DNA from: Ruegeria_C sp040830705
Lineage (GTDB): Bacteria > Pseudomonadota > Alphaproteobacteria > Rhodobacterales > Rhodobacteraceae
DNA: 64,000 nucleotides
Direction of reading: 5' to 3'
Assembly: GCA_040830705.1 (NCBI GenBank)
Contig: JBFOME010000011.1
Location: forward strand, 1 to 64,000
Numbering within the stretch: the stretch's first letter is position 1; each line of letters starts with the position of its first letter. Of this stretch, positions 52,640-61,912 are shown piece by piece. The notes beneath the pieces are model-generated. The model ran no database searches. It was not told where the DNA came from and was given only the letters and a program-made list of their open reading frames with translations. A program made the translations under genes and the position numbers.

Positions 52640-53655
52640 GCGATGTGCTGAAGCCGCTCATCGATGCGGCGGCCAATGGCCCACTGACGCGCGCGCAGGC
52701 CGAAGAGGCGTTTCAGATCCTCTTTGACGGCGAAGCAACGCCCAGCCAAATCGGCGGCCTGCTGATGGCGCTGCGGACACGAGGCGAGACGGTCGATGAA
52801 TATGCCGCCGCCGCTGCGGTCATGCGCGCAAAATGCCACAAGGTGGCGGCACCCGAGGGCGCAATGGATATCGTCGGCACGGGCGGCGATGGCAAAGGCA
52901 CCCTGAACATCTCGACTGCAACCGCCTTTGTGGTGGCCGGGGCGGATGTGGTGGTGGCCAAACATGGGAACCGCAACCTCAGTTCGAAATCCGGTGCGGC
53001 TGATGCGCTGGGGCAGATGGGCATCAACGTGATGATCGGCGCGGAAGTAGCTGAAAAGGCGCTGAAAGAGGCCGGCATCTGCTTTATGATGGCACCGATG
53101 CACCATCCCGCCATCGCCCATGTGATGCCGACACGGCAGGAACTGGGTACGCGCACGATATTCAACATACTGGGCCCGCTCACCAACCCCGCAGGCGTGA
53201 AGCGGCAACTTACCGGTGCATTTTCGCGCGATCTGATCCGGCCCATGGCCGAAACGCTGGGGCAGCTTGGATCGGACCGCGCCTGGCTTGTGCATGGCTC
53301 GGACGGAACGGATGAGTTGACCATAACCGGCATCAGCTGGGTTGCAGCGCTTGAAGACGACGCCGTGAAAGACGTCGAATTGCACCCCGAAGATGCCGGC
53401 CTGCCAGTACATGATTTCGAAGAGATCATCGGTGGCTCGCCGGAAGAGAACGCCAAAGCCTTCAACGCATTGCTTGATGGCGCGCCATCGGCCTATCGCG
53501 ACGCGGTGCTGCTGAACGCGGCGGCCGCTCTGGTCATCGCGGAAAAAGCGAGCGACCTGCGGGAAGGTGTTGAAATCGCGGCAGAAAGCATTGATAGCGG
53601 TAAGGCGCGCGACAAAATCTCGGCCTTGGCCAAAATCACACAGGACGCCCCATGA
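52636..53655 (+). CDS. trpD: anthranilate phosphoribosyltransferase
   Basis: 339 residues. Transfers phosphoribose from PRPP to anthranilate. PRPP-loop G-T-G-G-D-G-K-G-T-L-N-I-S-T near 80, then K-H-G-N-R-N-L-S-S-K-S-G-A-A-D near 107, R-T-I-F-N-I-L-G-P-L-T-N-P and V-H-G-S-D-G-T-D-E. Coupled to trpG and trpC by four-base overlaps. Confidence 0.97.
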   Translation: MSDVLKPLIDAAANGPLTRAQAEEAFQILFDGEATPSQIGGLLMALRTRGETVDEYAAAAAVMRAKCHKVAAPEGAMDIVGTGGDGKGTLNISTATAFVVAGADVVVAKHGNRNLSSKSGAADALGQMGINVMIGAEVAEKALKEAGICFMMAPMHHPAIAHVMPTRQELGTRTIFNILGPLTNPAGVKRQLTGAFSRDLIRPMAETLGQLGSDRAWLVHGSDGTDELTITGISWVAALEDDAVKDVELHPEDAGLPVHDFEEIIGGSPEENAKAFNALLDGAPSAYRDAVLLNAAAALVIAEKASDLREGVEIAAESIDSGKARDKISALAKITQDAP

Positions 53656-54464
53656 CGGAAACCATTCTGGACAAGATCAAGGCCTATAAGCTGGAAGAGG
53701 TTGCAGCCGACAAGGAGGAGACCTCGCTTGAGCGGATGGAATCGCTTGCGCGCGACGGCGCGCCCGTGCGGCCATTCCTGACCGCGCTTCGCGAGGCCAA
53801 GCGCAGCGGCTACGGGTTGATCGCAGAGATCAAGAAAGCCAGCCCGTCCAAGGGACTGATCCGCGAAGACTTCGATCCGGCAGCGCTGGCCGCAGCCTAT
53901 GCAGCAGGTGGTGCCGCCTGCCTATCGGTGCTGACCGACACGCCCAGCTTTCAGGGCGCAAAGGAGTATCTGAAACAGGCCCGCGCCGCCTGCGAATTGC
54001 CGGTTCTGCGCAAGGACTTCATGTATGACCCCTATCAGGTGGTCGAGGCGCGCGCGCTCGGGGCCGATTGCATTCTGATCATCATGGCCTCGGTCAGTGA
54101 CGATCAGGCGGCTGAGCTGGAACAGGTTGCACATGACTGGGACATGAATGTCCTGATCGAGGTGCATGACGAGCATGAACTGGACCGCGCCGGCAAGTTG
54201 ACCAGCCCTCTGATCGGCATCAACAACCGCAATCTGCACACGTTCGAAACCTCGCTGGACACGACCCGAAAGCTGTCGAAACTGGTGCCCTCGGACCGCA
54301 CCATCGTCTGCGAAAGCGGGCTGCACAACGCCGCCGAACTGGCCGATATCGCCCGCTATGGCGCGCGTTGTTTCCTGATCGGCGAGAGCCTGATGCGTCA
54401 GGAGGATGTGGAAAAGGCCACCCATGACCTGCTGGCCAATCCATTGGTGCCCGGAGCAATGTGA
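53652..54464 (+). CDS. trpC: indole-3-glycerol phosphate synthase
   Basis: 270 residues, a stand-alone TrpC barrel not fused to TrpF. Landmarks: A-E-I-K-K-A-S-P-S-K-G near 58, L-S-V-L-T-D near 93, L-R-K-D-F-M near 118, L-I-E-V-H-D-E near 170, I-G-I-N-N-R-N-L and E-S-G-L. trpF, trpB and trpA are not in the window. Its stop shares a base with the moaC start. Confidence 0.97.
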   Translation: MTETILDKIKAYKLEEVAADKEETSLERMESLARDGAPVRPFLTALREAKRSGYGLIAEIKKASPSKGLIREDFDPAALAAAYAAGGAACLSVLTDTPSFQGAKEYLKQARAACELPVLRKDFMYDPYQVVEARALGADCILIIMASVSDDQAAELEQVAHDWDMNVLIEVHDEHELDRAGKLTSPLIGINNRNLHTFETSLDTTRKLSKLVPSDRTIVCESGLHNAAELADIARYGARCFLIGESLMRQEDVEKATHDLLANPLVPGAM

Positions 54465-54937
54465 TGCCGCTCACCCATTTCGACAGCAAGGGTGCGGCCC
54501 ATATGGTCGATGTCTCGGATAAAGAGATCACCGACCGGATCGCCGTCGCCGCAGGCCACGTGAGCATGCAGCGCGAAACCTTTGATATAATTTCAGAAGG
54601 CCGCGCAAAAAAGGGCGATGTGCTGGGCGTTGCCCGGCTGGCGGGTATCATGGGGGCCAAGAAGACGCCCGACCTGATCCCGCTCTGCCATCCGCTGCCT
54701 GTCACCAAGGTTGCCGTCGAGTTGACGCTAGACCCGGACCTGCCGGGTGTGCAGATCGAAGCCACCGTGCGCACCACCGGCCAGACCGGGGTCGAGATGG
54801 AGGCGTTAACCGCTGTTTCGACCGCCGCGCTTACGGTCTATGACATGACCAAGGCCGTGGATAAATCCATGCAGATCGGCGGTATTCGTGTGTTGCTGAA
54901 AGATGGCGGGAAATCAGGCCGCTACGAGGCGCAATGA
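54464..54937 (+). CDS. moaC: cyclic pyranopterin monophosphate synthase MoaC
   Basis: 157 residues. Second step of molybdenum cofactor synthesis, forming cyclic pyranopterin monophosphate from the MoaA product. Landmarks: M-V-D-V-S-D-K near 14, G-I-M-G-A-K-K-T-P-D-L-I-P-L-C-H-P-L-P near 64, and G-V-E-M-E-A-L-T-A-V-S near 108 with the catalytic Asp/Lys set (M-T-K-A-V-D-K). ATG start overlapping the trpC stop; a GTG one codon earlier is possible. Confidence 0.95.
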   Translation: MPLTHFDSKGAAHMVDVSDKEITDRIAVAAGHVSMQRETFDIISEGRAKKGDVLGVARLAGIMGAKKTPDLIPLCHPLPVTKVAVELTLDPDLPGVQIEATVRTTGQTGVEMEALTAVSTAALTVYDMTKAVDKSMQIGGIRVLLKDGGKSGRYEAQ

Positions 54938-56106
54938 TCTCCGTCGACGAGGCCCGCGCCCATCTCTTCGACCTCGTGTCGCCGTTGGAGAGTGAAACTG
55001 TTCCGCTGGCACAATCTGCCGGTCGCATCCTCGCCCGCGACGCAGTGGCGACCCGCGATCAACCGCCTTTCGCCGCCTCATCCATGGATGGTTATGCGGT
55101 GAATTCAGCCGAGGTTGAGCTGCATGCGATGTTCAAGGCCGTCGGCGAAGCTGCTGCGGGTAAACGATTTTCCGGCAACGTGAAGCCCGGCCATGCGGTC
55201 CGCATCTTTACCGGCGCACCGATGCCTGAGGGCACGGATTTTGTCATCATCCAGGAAAATACCGAGCGGCGCGGCGATCTTGTCACCATCACCGATGGGC
55301 CGGGGACCAAATCCAATGTCCGGCCTGCTGGCGTCGATTTCAAGTCCGGTGACCGCCTGACAGCACCGCGTCTCCTGTCGCCCTCGGAGGTCGCCTTGCT
55401 GGCCGCGATGAACATCTCTGATGTGCCGGTCAGCCGCCGTCCCGTTGTGGCGCTGATTTCAAACGGCAACGAGTTGGTCATGCCCGGCGAGACACCGGGT
55501 CCGGATCAGATCATCGCCTCTAACACCTTTGGGTTAAAGGCACTTTTCGAACAGGTCGGCGCGCAGGTCAGAATGCTGCCCGTGGCCCGCGATACCGCCG
55601 CCTCGCTCACCACCGCGCTGGAACTGGCAGAGGGTGCAGATCTAGTGGTCACCATCGGCGGGGCCTCGGTTGGCGATCACGATCTGGTCGAACAGGTCAC
55701 GGGCGCATTGGGGATGGAGCGGTCGTTTTATAAGATATTGATGCGACCGGGCAAACCACTGATGGCGGGGCGACTGCGCAGCGCCGCGATGATCGGTCTA
55801 CCGGGAAATCCTGTTTCTGCAATGGTTTGCGGGCATATCTTCATCGTTCCACTGCTGCGCTACATGCAGGGCCTGCCCGATCCATTGCCCAAAACGCGCG
55901 AGGCGGCACTGACAGCACCCTTGCCTGAAAACGGACCGCGGGCGCATTACATGCGAGCCACGATCGACGACAACGGGATCGCAGCGGCAGAAAACCAGGA
56001 CAGTTCGCTTTTGCGCGTTCTGGCAAGCGCCAACGCGCTGATCGTGCGCCCACCAAAGGACCCGGCGCGGGAACCAGGCGAAACCGTCGACTACATCCCA
56101 CTCTGA
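54934..56106 (+). CDS. moeA: molybdopterin molybdenumtransferase MoeA
   Basis: 390 residues. Inserts molybdate into adenylated molybdopterin. Landmarks: S-S-M-D-G-Y-A-V near 49, F-T-G-A-P-M-P-E-G near 90, the MoCF-binding core I-S-N-G-N-E-L near 175, T-I-G-G-A-S-V-G-D-H-D near 245, and M-R-P-G-K-P near 268 with L-P-G-N-P-V-S after it. Coupled to moaC by an overlap. Last gene before the lexA promoter. Confidence 0.95.
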   Translation: MISVDEARAHLFDLVSPLESETVPLAQSAGRILARDAVATRDQPPFAASSMDGYAVNSAEVELHAMFKAVGEAAAGKRFSGNVKPGHAVRIFTGAPMPEGTDFVIIQENTERRGDLVTITDGPGTKSNVRPAGVDFKSGDRLTAPRLLSPSEVALLAAMNISDVPVSRRPVVALISNGNELVMPGETPGPDQIIASNTFGLKALFEQVGAQVRMLPVARDTAASLTTALELAEGADLVVTIGGASVGDHDLVEQVTGALGMERSFYKILMRPGKPLMAGRLRSAAMIGLPGNPVSAMVCGHIFIVPLLRYMQGLPDPLPKTREAALTAPLPENGPRAHYMRATIDDNGIAAAENQDSSLLRVLASANALIVRPPKDPAREPGETVDYIPL

Positions 56107-56123
56107 CCTCAGCGTCAAACGCA

Positions 56124-56152
56124 TTGACACAAAACAGGAACATGCGTAGAAC
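56124..56152 (+). promoter_or_regulatory. lexA promoter with overlapping SOS box
   Basis: TTGACA at 56124-56129, 17-base spacer and TAGAAC at 56147-56152 form a good sigma-70 promoter. An exact GAAC-N7-GAAC (56138-56152) covers the spacer and -10, the expected arrangement for LexA autorepression in Alphaproteobacteria. Confidence 0.85.
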
Positions 56153-56184
56153 AAATGTAAACGCATGGAGCAGAGGTGTGCGCA

Positions 56185-56883
56185 ATGCTGACCAAGAAGC
56201 AGTTGGATTTACTGGAATTTATTCACAAGCGTCTACAGGCTGATGGGGTGCCACCCAGTTTCGACGAAATGAAGGTGGCGCTGGACCTGCGGTCGAAATC
56301 GGGCATCCATCGCCTGATCACCGCGTTGGAGGAGCGCGGCTTTATCCGCCGCCTCGCCCACCGTGCCCGCGCGATCGAAATCGTGAAGCTACCCGAAAGC
56401 CTGGGCGGTGAATCGACGCTTGCCTTCCAACCGCGTGTCATCGAAGGGGATCGCCCCGACATGCCGCGCCCGGCCAATACCGAACCGGTCGCCGTGCACG
56501 CGATGGAACTGCCCGTCATGGGCCGTATTGCCGCTGGTGTCCCGATCGAGGCGATCAGCCATGTGGCGAGCCATGTTTCCGTGCCCGGCACGATGGTCTC
56601 TGGCACGAGCGAGCATTATGCGCTTGAGGTCAAAGGTGACTCGATGATCGACGCGGGCATCAACGATGGTGATATCGTGGTGATCCGCGAAAGCGGGGCG
56701 GCGGATAATGGCGATATCGTTGTGGCGCTGGTCGAGGATCAGGAAGCCACGCTGAAGCGCTTCTTCCGCCGTGGCAACGCGATCGCGCTTGAAGCCGCTA
56801 ATCCGGCTTATGAAACCCGCGTTTTCCCGGAAGAGAATGTGCGCGTTCAAGGTCGCCTCGTTGGGCTGATCCGCACCTACTGA
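56185..56883 (+). CDS. lexA: SOS repressor LexA
   Basis: 232 residues. The N-terminal winged helix (residues about 1-65; K-Q-L-D-L-L-E-F-I and S-G-I-H-R-L-I-T-A-L) binds the SOS box. The C-terminal self-cleavage domain has the scissile Ala117-Gly118 in R-I-A-A-G-V-P, catalytic Ser153 in G-D-S-M-I-D and Lys191 in A-T-L-K-R-F. Start ATG with AGAGGTG seven bases ahead; a GTG nine bases upstream overlaps that site. Overlaps the end of comEC by seven bases, convergently. Confidence 0.97.
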   Translation: MLTKKQLDLLEFIHKRLQADGVPPSFDEMKVALDLRSKSGIHRLITALEERGFIRRLAHRARAIEIVKLPESLGGESTLAFQPRVIEGDRPDMPRPANTEPVAVHAMELPVMGRIAAGVPIEAISHVASHVSVPGTMVSGTSEHYALEVKGDSMIDAGINDGDIVVIRESGAADNGDIVVALVEDQEATLKRFFRRGNAIALEAANPAYETRVFPEENVRVQGRLVGLIRTY

Positions 56884-58928
56884 TCCTTGCGCCCCGCCCC
56901 TTTGGCGCGCGCGCCGTGCCAAAGGCGATGTTGCGCGTCTTTGCTGGCCACGATCCTACCCGCTGCGCTGATCGACAGACTGCCAGTCTGGCGCAGCTTG
57001 GCGGGATCAAAGATGCGACATCCGCCGAGCAGGTCGAGCGGCACAGCTGTCACAATAATCTGATCCGTCGCGCACTTGGTAAGCGCCCGTGCAGCCCGTT
57101 TTCCCGCAACATGCACAATTTTCCAGGACCCAAACGGCATCACTGGCACCGAACTTTCGCCAGCCGCCCAACGGGTTGCCGCCACGGTCTGATCCTTGCC
57201 GTCACCGTCGTTTTCCAACCAGACTTTCGCCACAAAACCGCTGCCCTTGGCCCGGCTGAGCGCCCTGCCCGTTTCGGTCATCACGCCCACCAACTTGCCA
57301 CTATCGGCAATCAGAACCTGTGGGCGCTCCGCCCCGGCCCAGATCCCAAAGGCACAGAGCACCGGCGCGCACCCCAGCCATCGCAGGCGACCTTGCCACA
57401 AGATCACAAACAGTGCGCCCAGCGACAGCAATGGCAAAACCAACGGGTCGGGGCTGACAACAAAACCGCGCGCGCCATCAAGCCCGGCAACATAATGCGC
57501 AACGCCCAATATCCATGTCAGGCCCAACCCCATCAGGTTCAACCCGACCCAGCTCAGCCCGAAGGGCGACAGCAACAGCGCCAGAACCGCTGAGGGAATC
57601 ACCAGGAGCCCCATGAGAGGTACCGAGAGCAGGTTCGCAGGCAAACCGTAATGCGCAATAGCGTTGAAATGCGCCGCCGCCACAGGTGCCGTGGCAAGCC
57701 CGGCCACCGCTGATGAAAGGAAGACCCCGGCGACGAGTTTCATCCATCGGGGCAAAATCGGCACCTCCCACCCCCCGAGCGCGCCAAAGATCGCGACCAG
57801 CGCGGTGGTTGCGGCAAAGGACATCTGGAAACCGGGGCTGAGCAGCGACTCGGGCCGCAATGCCAGAACGATCAGCGCCGCCATGGCCACGGCTCGCAAC
57901 GAGATCGCGCGCCGATCCACCAACACTGCGCAGAGCATGACCGACACCATGATGAATGCCCGCTCGGTCGCCACGTTGCCGCCCGACAGCGCCAGATAGA
58001 TCGCTGCCGCCAGCAAAGCTCCGATGGCGGCCAGCTTCTTGACCGGCCAACGCAGCGCCAGTGGCGGAATCAGGCAGAGCCCAAATCGCAGCGCGGCAAA
58101 AGCGAACCCGGTCAGGAGACCCATATGCAGCCCCGAGATCGCCAGCAGATGCGCCAGATTGCTGGCCCGCAGGGCATCCAGTGTCGCGAGGCTCACGCCG
58201 CTGCGATCTCCGGTCGTCACGGCAGCGGCAAAGCCCCCCACATCCCCCGGCAGAACCTGCCTAATGTGGTCTGACACGGCCATGCGCAGGGCAAAAATCC
58301 ACATCCCTAAACCGCGCAGTTCCGGCGGCGCAACGGTCAGCACCGGAACCCGCGTATAGCCTACCGCGCCGATGCTCTTGAACCAGGCGTGACGGCGGAA
58401 ATCGAATCCACCCGGTTCGACCGGGCCCTGTGGTGGCGACAGATGCCCGGTGGTCATCACTCGCTGACCGGGCAGCAGATGCGCGACTGCATCGCCATGC
58501 AGTGACATACGCACCCGGCGCGGCGTCTCATCCCGAGCAACGCGCAGCAGGCGCACCCGGTCCAGCGTGACGCGCGGCGCGTCCGAGGCAGACCGGTCAA
58601 GCCCGACGACCCGCCCTTCAACCGGGCCATAATAATGCCAATCCAGCACCGGCCCGGCCACCTGATGCGCCCTGTAGCCAGACAGCAGAAACCCGATCCC
58701 CGCAAGTGCGAGCGCTGCCCCCAACGGTGTCCACGCACCCGGATAGCGCAACGCCACCCATACCCCTGACAGCACCAACACCGCCACAGTCAGGCAGAGC
58801 GCCCTGCCCGGATCCTGGGGCAAAAGAAAGTAAGGGCCGATCCCCGCCGCCATGCAAACCGGTGCCCAGGGAAACAGATACCCGCGCTGCGACAGCAGCG
58901 CTGCCTCGATCCGCGCCAGAACGCGCAT
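56877..58928 (-). CDS. comEC: ComEC/Rec2 family competence protein
   Basis: 683 residues. ComEC forms the inner-membrane channel for single-stranded DNA in natural transformation. An N-terminal DUF4131/OB region (to about 200) is followed by the competence domain with A-V-T-T-G-D-R-S-G near 245, S-N-L-A-H-L-L-A-I-S-G-L-H-M-G near 268 and many hydrophobic segments to about 540. The C-terminal domain, where a metallo-beta-lactamase-like nuclease (H-x-H-x-D) would be expected, is short and has no such motif, as in many alphaproteobacterial versions. Whether the cell is competent is not shown. Confidence 0.92.
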   Translation of the reverse strand: MRVLARIEAALLSQRGYLFPWAPVCMAAGIGPYFLLPQDPGRALCLTVAVLVLSGVWVALRYPGAWTPLGAALALAGIGFLLSGYRAHQVAGPVLDWHYYGPVEGRVVGLDRSASDAPRVTLDRVRLLRVARDETPRRVRMSLHGDAVAHLLPGQRVMTTGHLSPPQGPVEPGGFDFRRHAWFKSIGAVGYTRVPVLTVAPPELRGLGMWIFALRMAVSDHIRQVLPGDVGGFAAAVTTGDRSGVSLATLDALRASNLAHLLAISGLHMGLLTGFAFAALRFGLCLIPPLALRWPVKKLAAIGALLAAAIYLALSGGNVATERAFIMVSVMLCAVLVDRRAISLRAVAMAALIVLALRPESLLSPGFQMSFAATTALVAIFGALGGWEVPILPRWMKLVAGVFLSSAVAGLATAPVAAAHFNAIAHYGLPANLLSVPLMGLLVIPSAVLALLLSPFGLSWVGLNLMGLGLTWILGVAHYVAGLDGARGFVVSPDPLVLPLLSLGALFVILWQGRLRWLGCAPVLCAFGIWAGAERPQVLIADSGKLVGVMTETGRALSRAKGSGFVAKVWLENDGDGKDQTVAATRWAAGESSVPVMPFGSWKIVHVAGKRAARALTKCATDQIIVTAVPLDLLGGCRIFDPAKLRQTGSLSISAAGRIVASKDAQHRLWHGARAKGAGRKDQ

Positions 58929-59007
58929 GCTTGCTCCTGTCCGTCCAGCTCGCTATTCAGACGGCAAAGCTATCTCCCACATGGTTACCAAAAGGTAAAA
59001 GGCATCG

Positions 59008-60423
59008 ATGTCTGATCAGGTTGTCACCCGTTTCGCCCCGTCTCCGACCGGGTTCCTGCATATCGGCGGCGCGCGCACGGCGCTGTTCAACTGGCTTTAT
59101 GCGCGCGGCCGGGGCGGCAAGTTCCTGCTTCGAATCGAGGATACGGACCGCGAACGTTCTACCCCCGAGGCCACGGCGGCGATCCTTCAGGGCATGGATT
59201 GGCTGGAACTGGATCACGATGGCGAGGTGATCAGCCAGTTCGAAGGCGCGGACCGTCATGCAGAAGTGGCAAGGCAATTGCTGGCCGAGGGCAAGGCCTA
59301 TAAATGCTTCGCCACGCAGGAAGAGATCGCGGCCTTCCGCGATCAGGCGCGGGCCGAAGGCAAATCCACGCTCTATCGCAGCCCCTGGCGCGACGCCGAC
59401 CCGGCGACCCATCCGGATGCGCCTTATGTGATCCGCATCAAGGCACCGCAAGACGGCGCCACGGTGATCCGTGATCAGGTGCAGGGGGATGTGACCATCC
59501 GCAACGACCAGCTCGACGACATGATCCTGCTGCGCTCGGACGGCACGCCGGTCTATATGCTGGCCGTTGTGGTTGATGATCACGACATGGGCGTCACCCA
59601 TGTGATCCGGGGCGATGATCACCTGAATAATGCCGCGCGCCAGATGATGATATATGAGGCGATGGGCTGGGACGTTCCGGTCTGGGCGCATATCCCGCTG
59701 ATCCATGGACCGGACGGCAAGAAGCTCTCTAAACGTCACGGCGCGTTGGGCGCGCAGGAATATCAGGCGATGGGCTATCCGGCAGCAGGCATGCGCAACT
59801 ATCTGGCGCGCCTGGGTTGGAGCCATGGTGACGATGAGTTTTTCACCGACGAACAGGCGCGCGACTGGTTCGATCTGGATGGAATCGGCAAGAGCCCGGC
59901 GCGGTTCGACCTGAAGAAACTGGAAAACCTTTGCGGTCAGCACATCGCCATCTCGGATGACGCTGCGTTGCGGCATGAAATCGAGGACTATCTGGCTGCG
60001 GCAGAACAGCCCGCGTTGAGCGAGGCACAATCAACCAATCTTGAACGCGCCATGTTTTGTCTCAAGGATCGTGCACGCACCCTCCCGGAACTGATTGAAA
60101 AAGCTGAGTTTGCGTTGACGTCCCGTCCGATCGAGCCGGACCAGAAGGCGACCAAGGCCCTAAGTTCTGTATCCGACGGTATACTGAAGGATTTGACGCC
60201 GCATCTGCAAAATGCTAGCTGGTCGCGAGAGAGTTTGGAGGAGACCCTATCCGCCTTTTGCGAGGCGCGCGAAATGAAGTTTGGCAAGTTGGCCGGACCT
60301 CTTCGCGCCGCATTGGCGGGCCGGTCGGTAACGCCTTCGGTGTTTGACATGATGGTTGTTCTGGGGCGTGAAGAAACCCTGGCGCGACTGGCAGACGCGG
60401 CGGACCTGGCCCAGTCGACCTGA
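59008..60423 (+). CDS. gltX: glutamyl-tRNA synthetase
   Basis: 471 residues. Class I synthetase with HIGH-type motif S-P-T-G-F-L-H-I-G-G at 11-20 and K-M-S-K-S-type motif K-L-S-K-R-H-G near 243. The discriminating D-T-D-R-E-R-S near 48 and Y-P-Q-type pocket differ from GlnRS. Alphaproteobacteria often have two GluRS genes and make Gln-tRNA by transamidation, so this one may be discriminating or nondiscriminating. Upstream AAAGG serves as ribosome site. Confidence 0.95.
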   Translation: MSDQVVTRFAPSPTGFLHIGGARTALFNWLYARGRGGKFLLRIEDTDRERSTPEATAAILQGMDWLELDHDGEVISQFEGADRHAEVARQLLAEGKAYKCFATQEEIAAFRDQARAEGKSTLYRSPWRDADPATHPDAPYVIRIKAPQDGATVIRDQVQGDVTIRNDQLDDMILLRSDGTPVYMLAVVVDDHDMGVTHVIRGDDHLNNAARQMMIYEAMGWDVPVWAHIPLIHGPDGKKLSKRHGALGAQEYQAMGYPAAGMRNYLARLGWSHGDDEFFTDEQARDWFDLDGIGKSPARFDLKKLENLCGQHIAISDDAALRHEIEDYLAAAEQPALSEAQSTNLERAMFCLKDRARTLPELIEKAEFALTSRPIEPDQKATKALSSVSDGILKDLTPHLQNASWSRESLEETLSAFCEAREMKFGKLAGPLRAALAGRSVTPSVFDMMVVLGREETLARLADAADLAQST

Positions 60424-60455
60424 CGCGGGCCACGCCTCCCCTAAAAACCCGGCTT

Positions 60456-60470
60456 GCGCGGTCCCCGCGC
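60456..60470 (+). terminator. hairpin after gltX
   Basis: 6-bp stem GCGCGG/CCGCGC with a 3-base loop, 33 bases past the gltX stop. No T-run, so confidence is modest. Confidence 0.35.
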
Positions 60471-60540
60471 GAGCACCATCCGCACGGTATTGATGTCTCA
60501 GCCTGAGGCCATTGCCGTGTTTTAAAGAGGAAGGGACATA

Positions 60541-61836
60541 ATGACTGAAAACAAGAAATCGGCCACGCTGAACCTGAACGGTGAAACCTATGACTTGCCG
60601 ATCTTCTCGCCGACAGCCGGCCCGGATGTGATCGACATTCGCAAACTTTATGGCACTGCAGGCGTTTTCACCTACGATCCTGGCTTCACCTCGACGGCAA
60701 GCTGCGACAGCACGATCACCTATATCGATGGCGACAAGGGTGAGCTGCTGCATCGCGGATATCCGATCGACCAACTGGCCTCGAAATCCCACTTCCTCGA
60801 AGTCTGCTATCTGCTGCTCTATGGTGAGTTGCCAAATGCGGGCGACTTGGAAAACTTCGAAACCACAATTACCCGCCACACAATGCTGCATGAACAGATG
60901 CAGTATTTCTATCGCGGTTTCCGCCGGGATGCGCATCCGATGGCGATCATGGTCGGAGTGGTCGGCGCGATGTCTGCTTTCTATCACGACTCCACCGATA
61001 TTCATGATCCGCGTCAGCGCGAGATCGCCTCGCACCGGCTGATCGCCAAGATGCCGACGATTGCTGCTTGGGCCTACAAATACCATAATGGCCAGCCTTT
61101 CGTGTATCCGCGCAATGATCTGGACTATGCCTCGAACTTCCTGCGGATGTGTTTCAGCGTTCCGGCAGAAGAATATGAGGTCAACCCGATCCTCAGCCGT
61201 GCGATGGACCGGATCTTTACCCTGCACGCCGATCACGAACAGAACGCATCGACTTCGACCGTGCGGCTTGCGTCGTCCTCGGGCGCGAACCCGTTTGCCT
61301 GTATCGCGGCTGGTATCGCCTGCCTCTGGGGCCCTGCGCATGGTGGTGCCAACCAGGCCTGTCTGGAAATGCTGGAAGAAATCGGCTCGGTGGATCGCAT
61401 TCCCGAGTACATTGCCCGCGCCAAGGACAAAAACGATCCGTTCCGCCTGATGGGCTTTGGTCACCGCGTCTACAAGAACTTCGACCCGCGCGCGACCGTG
61501 ATGAAGCAGTCGGCGGATGAGGTTTTGGACCTTCTGGGGATCGAGAACAACCCCAAGCTGCAGGTTGCCAAGGCGCTGGAAAAGCAGGCGCTTGAGGACC
61601 CGTATTTCGCCGAGAAGAAGCTGTTCCCGAATGTCGACTTCTATTCGGGCATCATTCTGGAGGCGATGGGGTTCCCGACCTCGATGTTCACGCCGATCTT
61701 TGCGCTCAGCCGCACGGTGGGCTGGATCAGCCAGTGGAAAGAGATGATTGCCGACCCACAGAACAAAATCGGCCGTCCGCGCCAGCTCTATCTGGGCGAA
61801 ACCCTGCGCGACTACGTGGACATCGAGAAGCGTTGA
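60541..61836 (+). CDS. gltA: citrate synthase
   Basis: 431 residues, the Gram-negative type II (NADH-sensitive, hexameric) length. Condenses oxaloacetate and acetyl-CoA. Catalytic residues are in W-G-P-A-H-G-G-A-N (His), G-F-G-H-R-V-Y-K-N-F-D-P-R (His and Arg) and F-Y-S-G-I-I-L (Asp is the preceding residue). Strong ribosome site GAGGAAGGG. It has a good terminator 15 bases after the stop, so it is a single-gene unit. Confidence 0.97.
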   Translation: MTENKKSATLNLNGETYDLPIFSPTAGPDVIDIRKLYGTAGVFTYDPGFTSTASCDSTITYIDGDKGELLHRGYPIDQLASKSHFLEVCYLLLYGELPNAGDLENFETTITRHTMLHEQMQYFYRGFRRDAHPMAIMVGVVGAMSAFYHDSTDIHDPRQREIASHRLIAKMPTIAAWAYKYHNGQPFVYPRNDLDYASNFLRMCFSVPAEEYEVNPILSRAMDRIFTLHADHEQNASTSTVRLASSSGANPFACIAAGIACLWGPAHGGANQACLEMLEEIGSVDRIPEYIARAKDKNDPFRLMGFGHRVYKNFDPRATVMKQSADEVLDLLGIENNPKLQVAKALEKQALEDPYFAEKKLFPNVDFYSGIILEAMGFPTSMFTPIFALSRTVGWISQWKEMIADPQNKIGRPRQLYLGETLRDYVDIEKR

Positions 61837-61850
61837 TCCGCAGAAATGCC

Positions 61851-61881
61851 AGAAGGGCCCCGCCTCGCGCGGGGCCTTCTT
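61851..61881 (+). terminator. gltA terminator
   Basis: 12-bp stem AGAAGG(G)CCCCGC/GCGGGGCCTTCT with one bulged G and a 5-base loop, followed by TTGC. Clear intrinsic terminator shape. Confidence 0.8.
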
Positions 61882-61912
61882 GCATGGGCGATTCTGATCC
61901 GATCAGTGCGGA

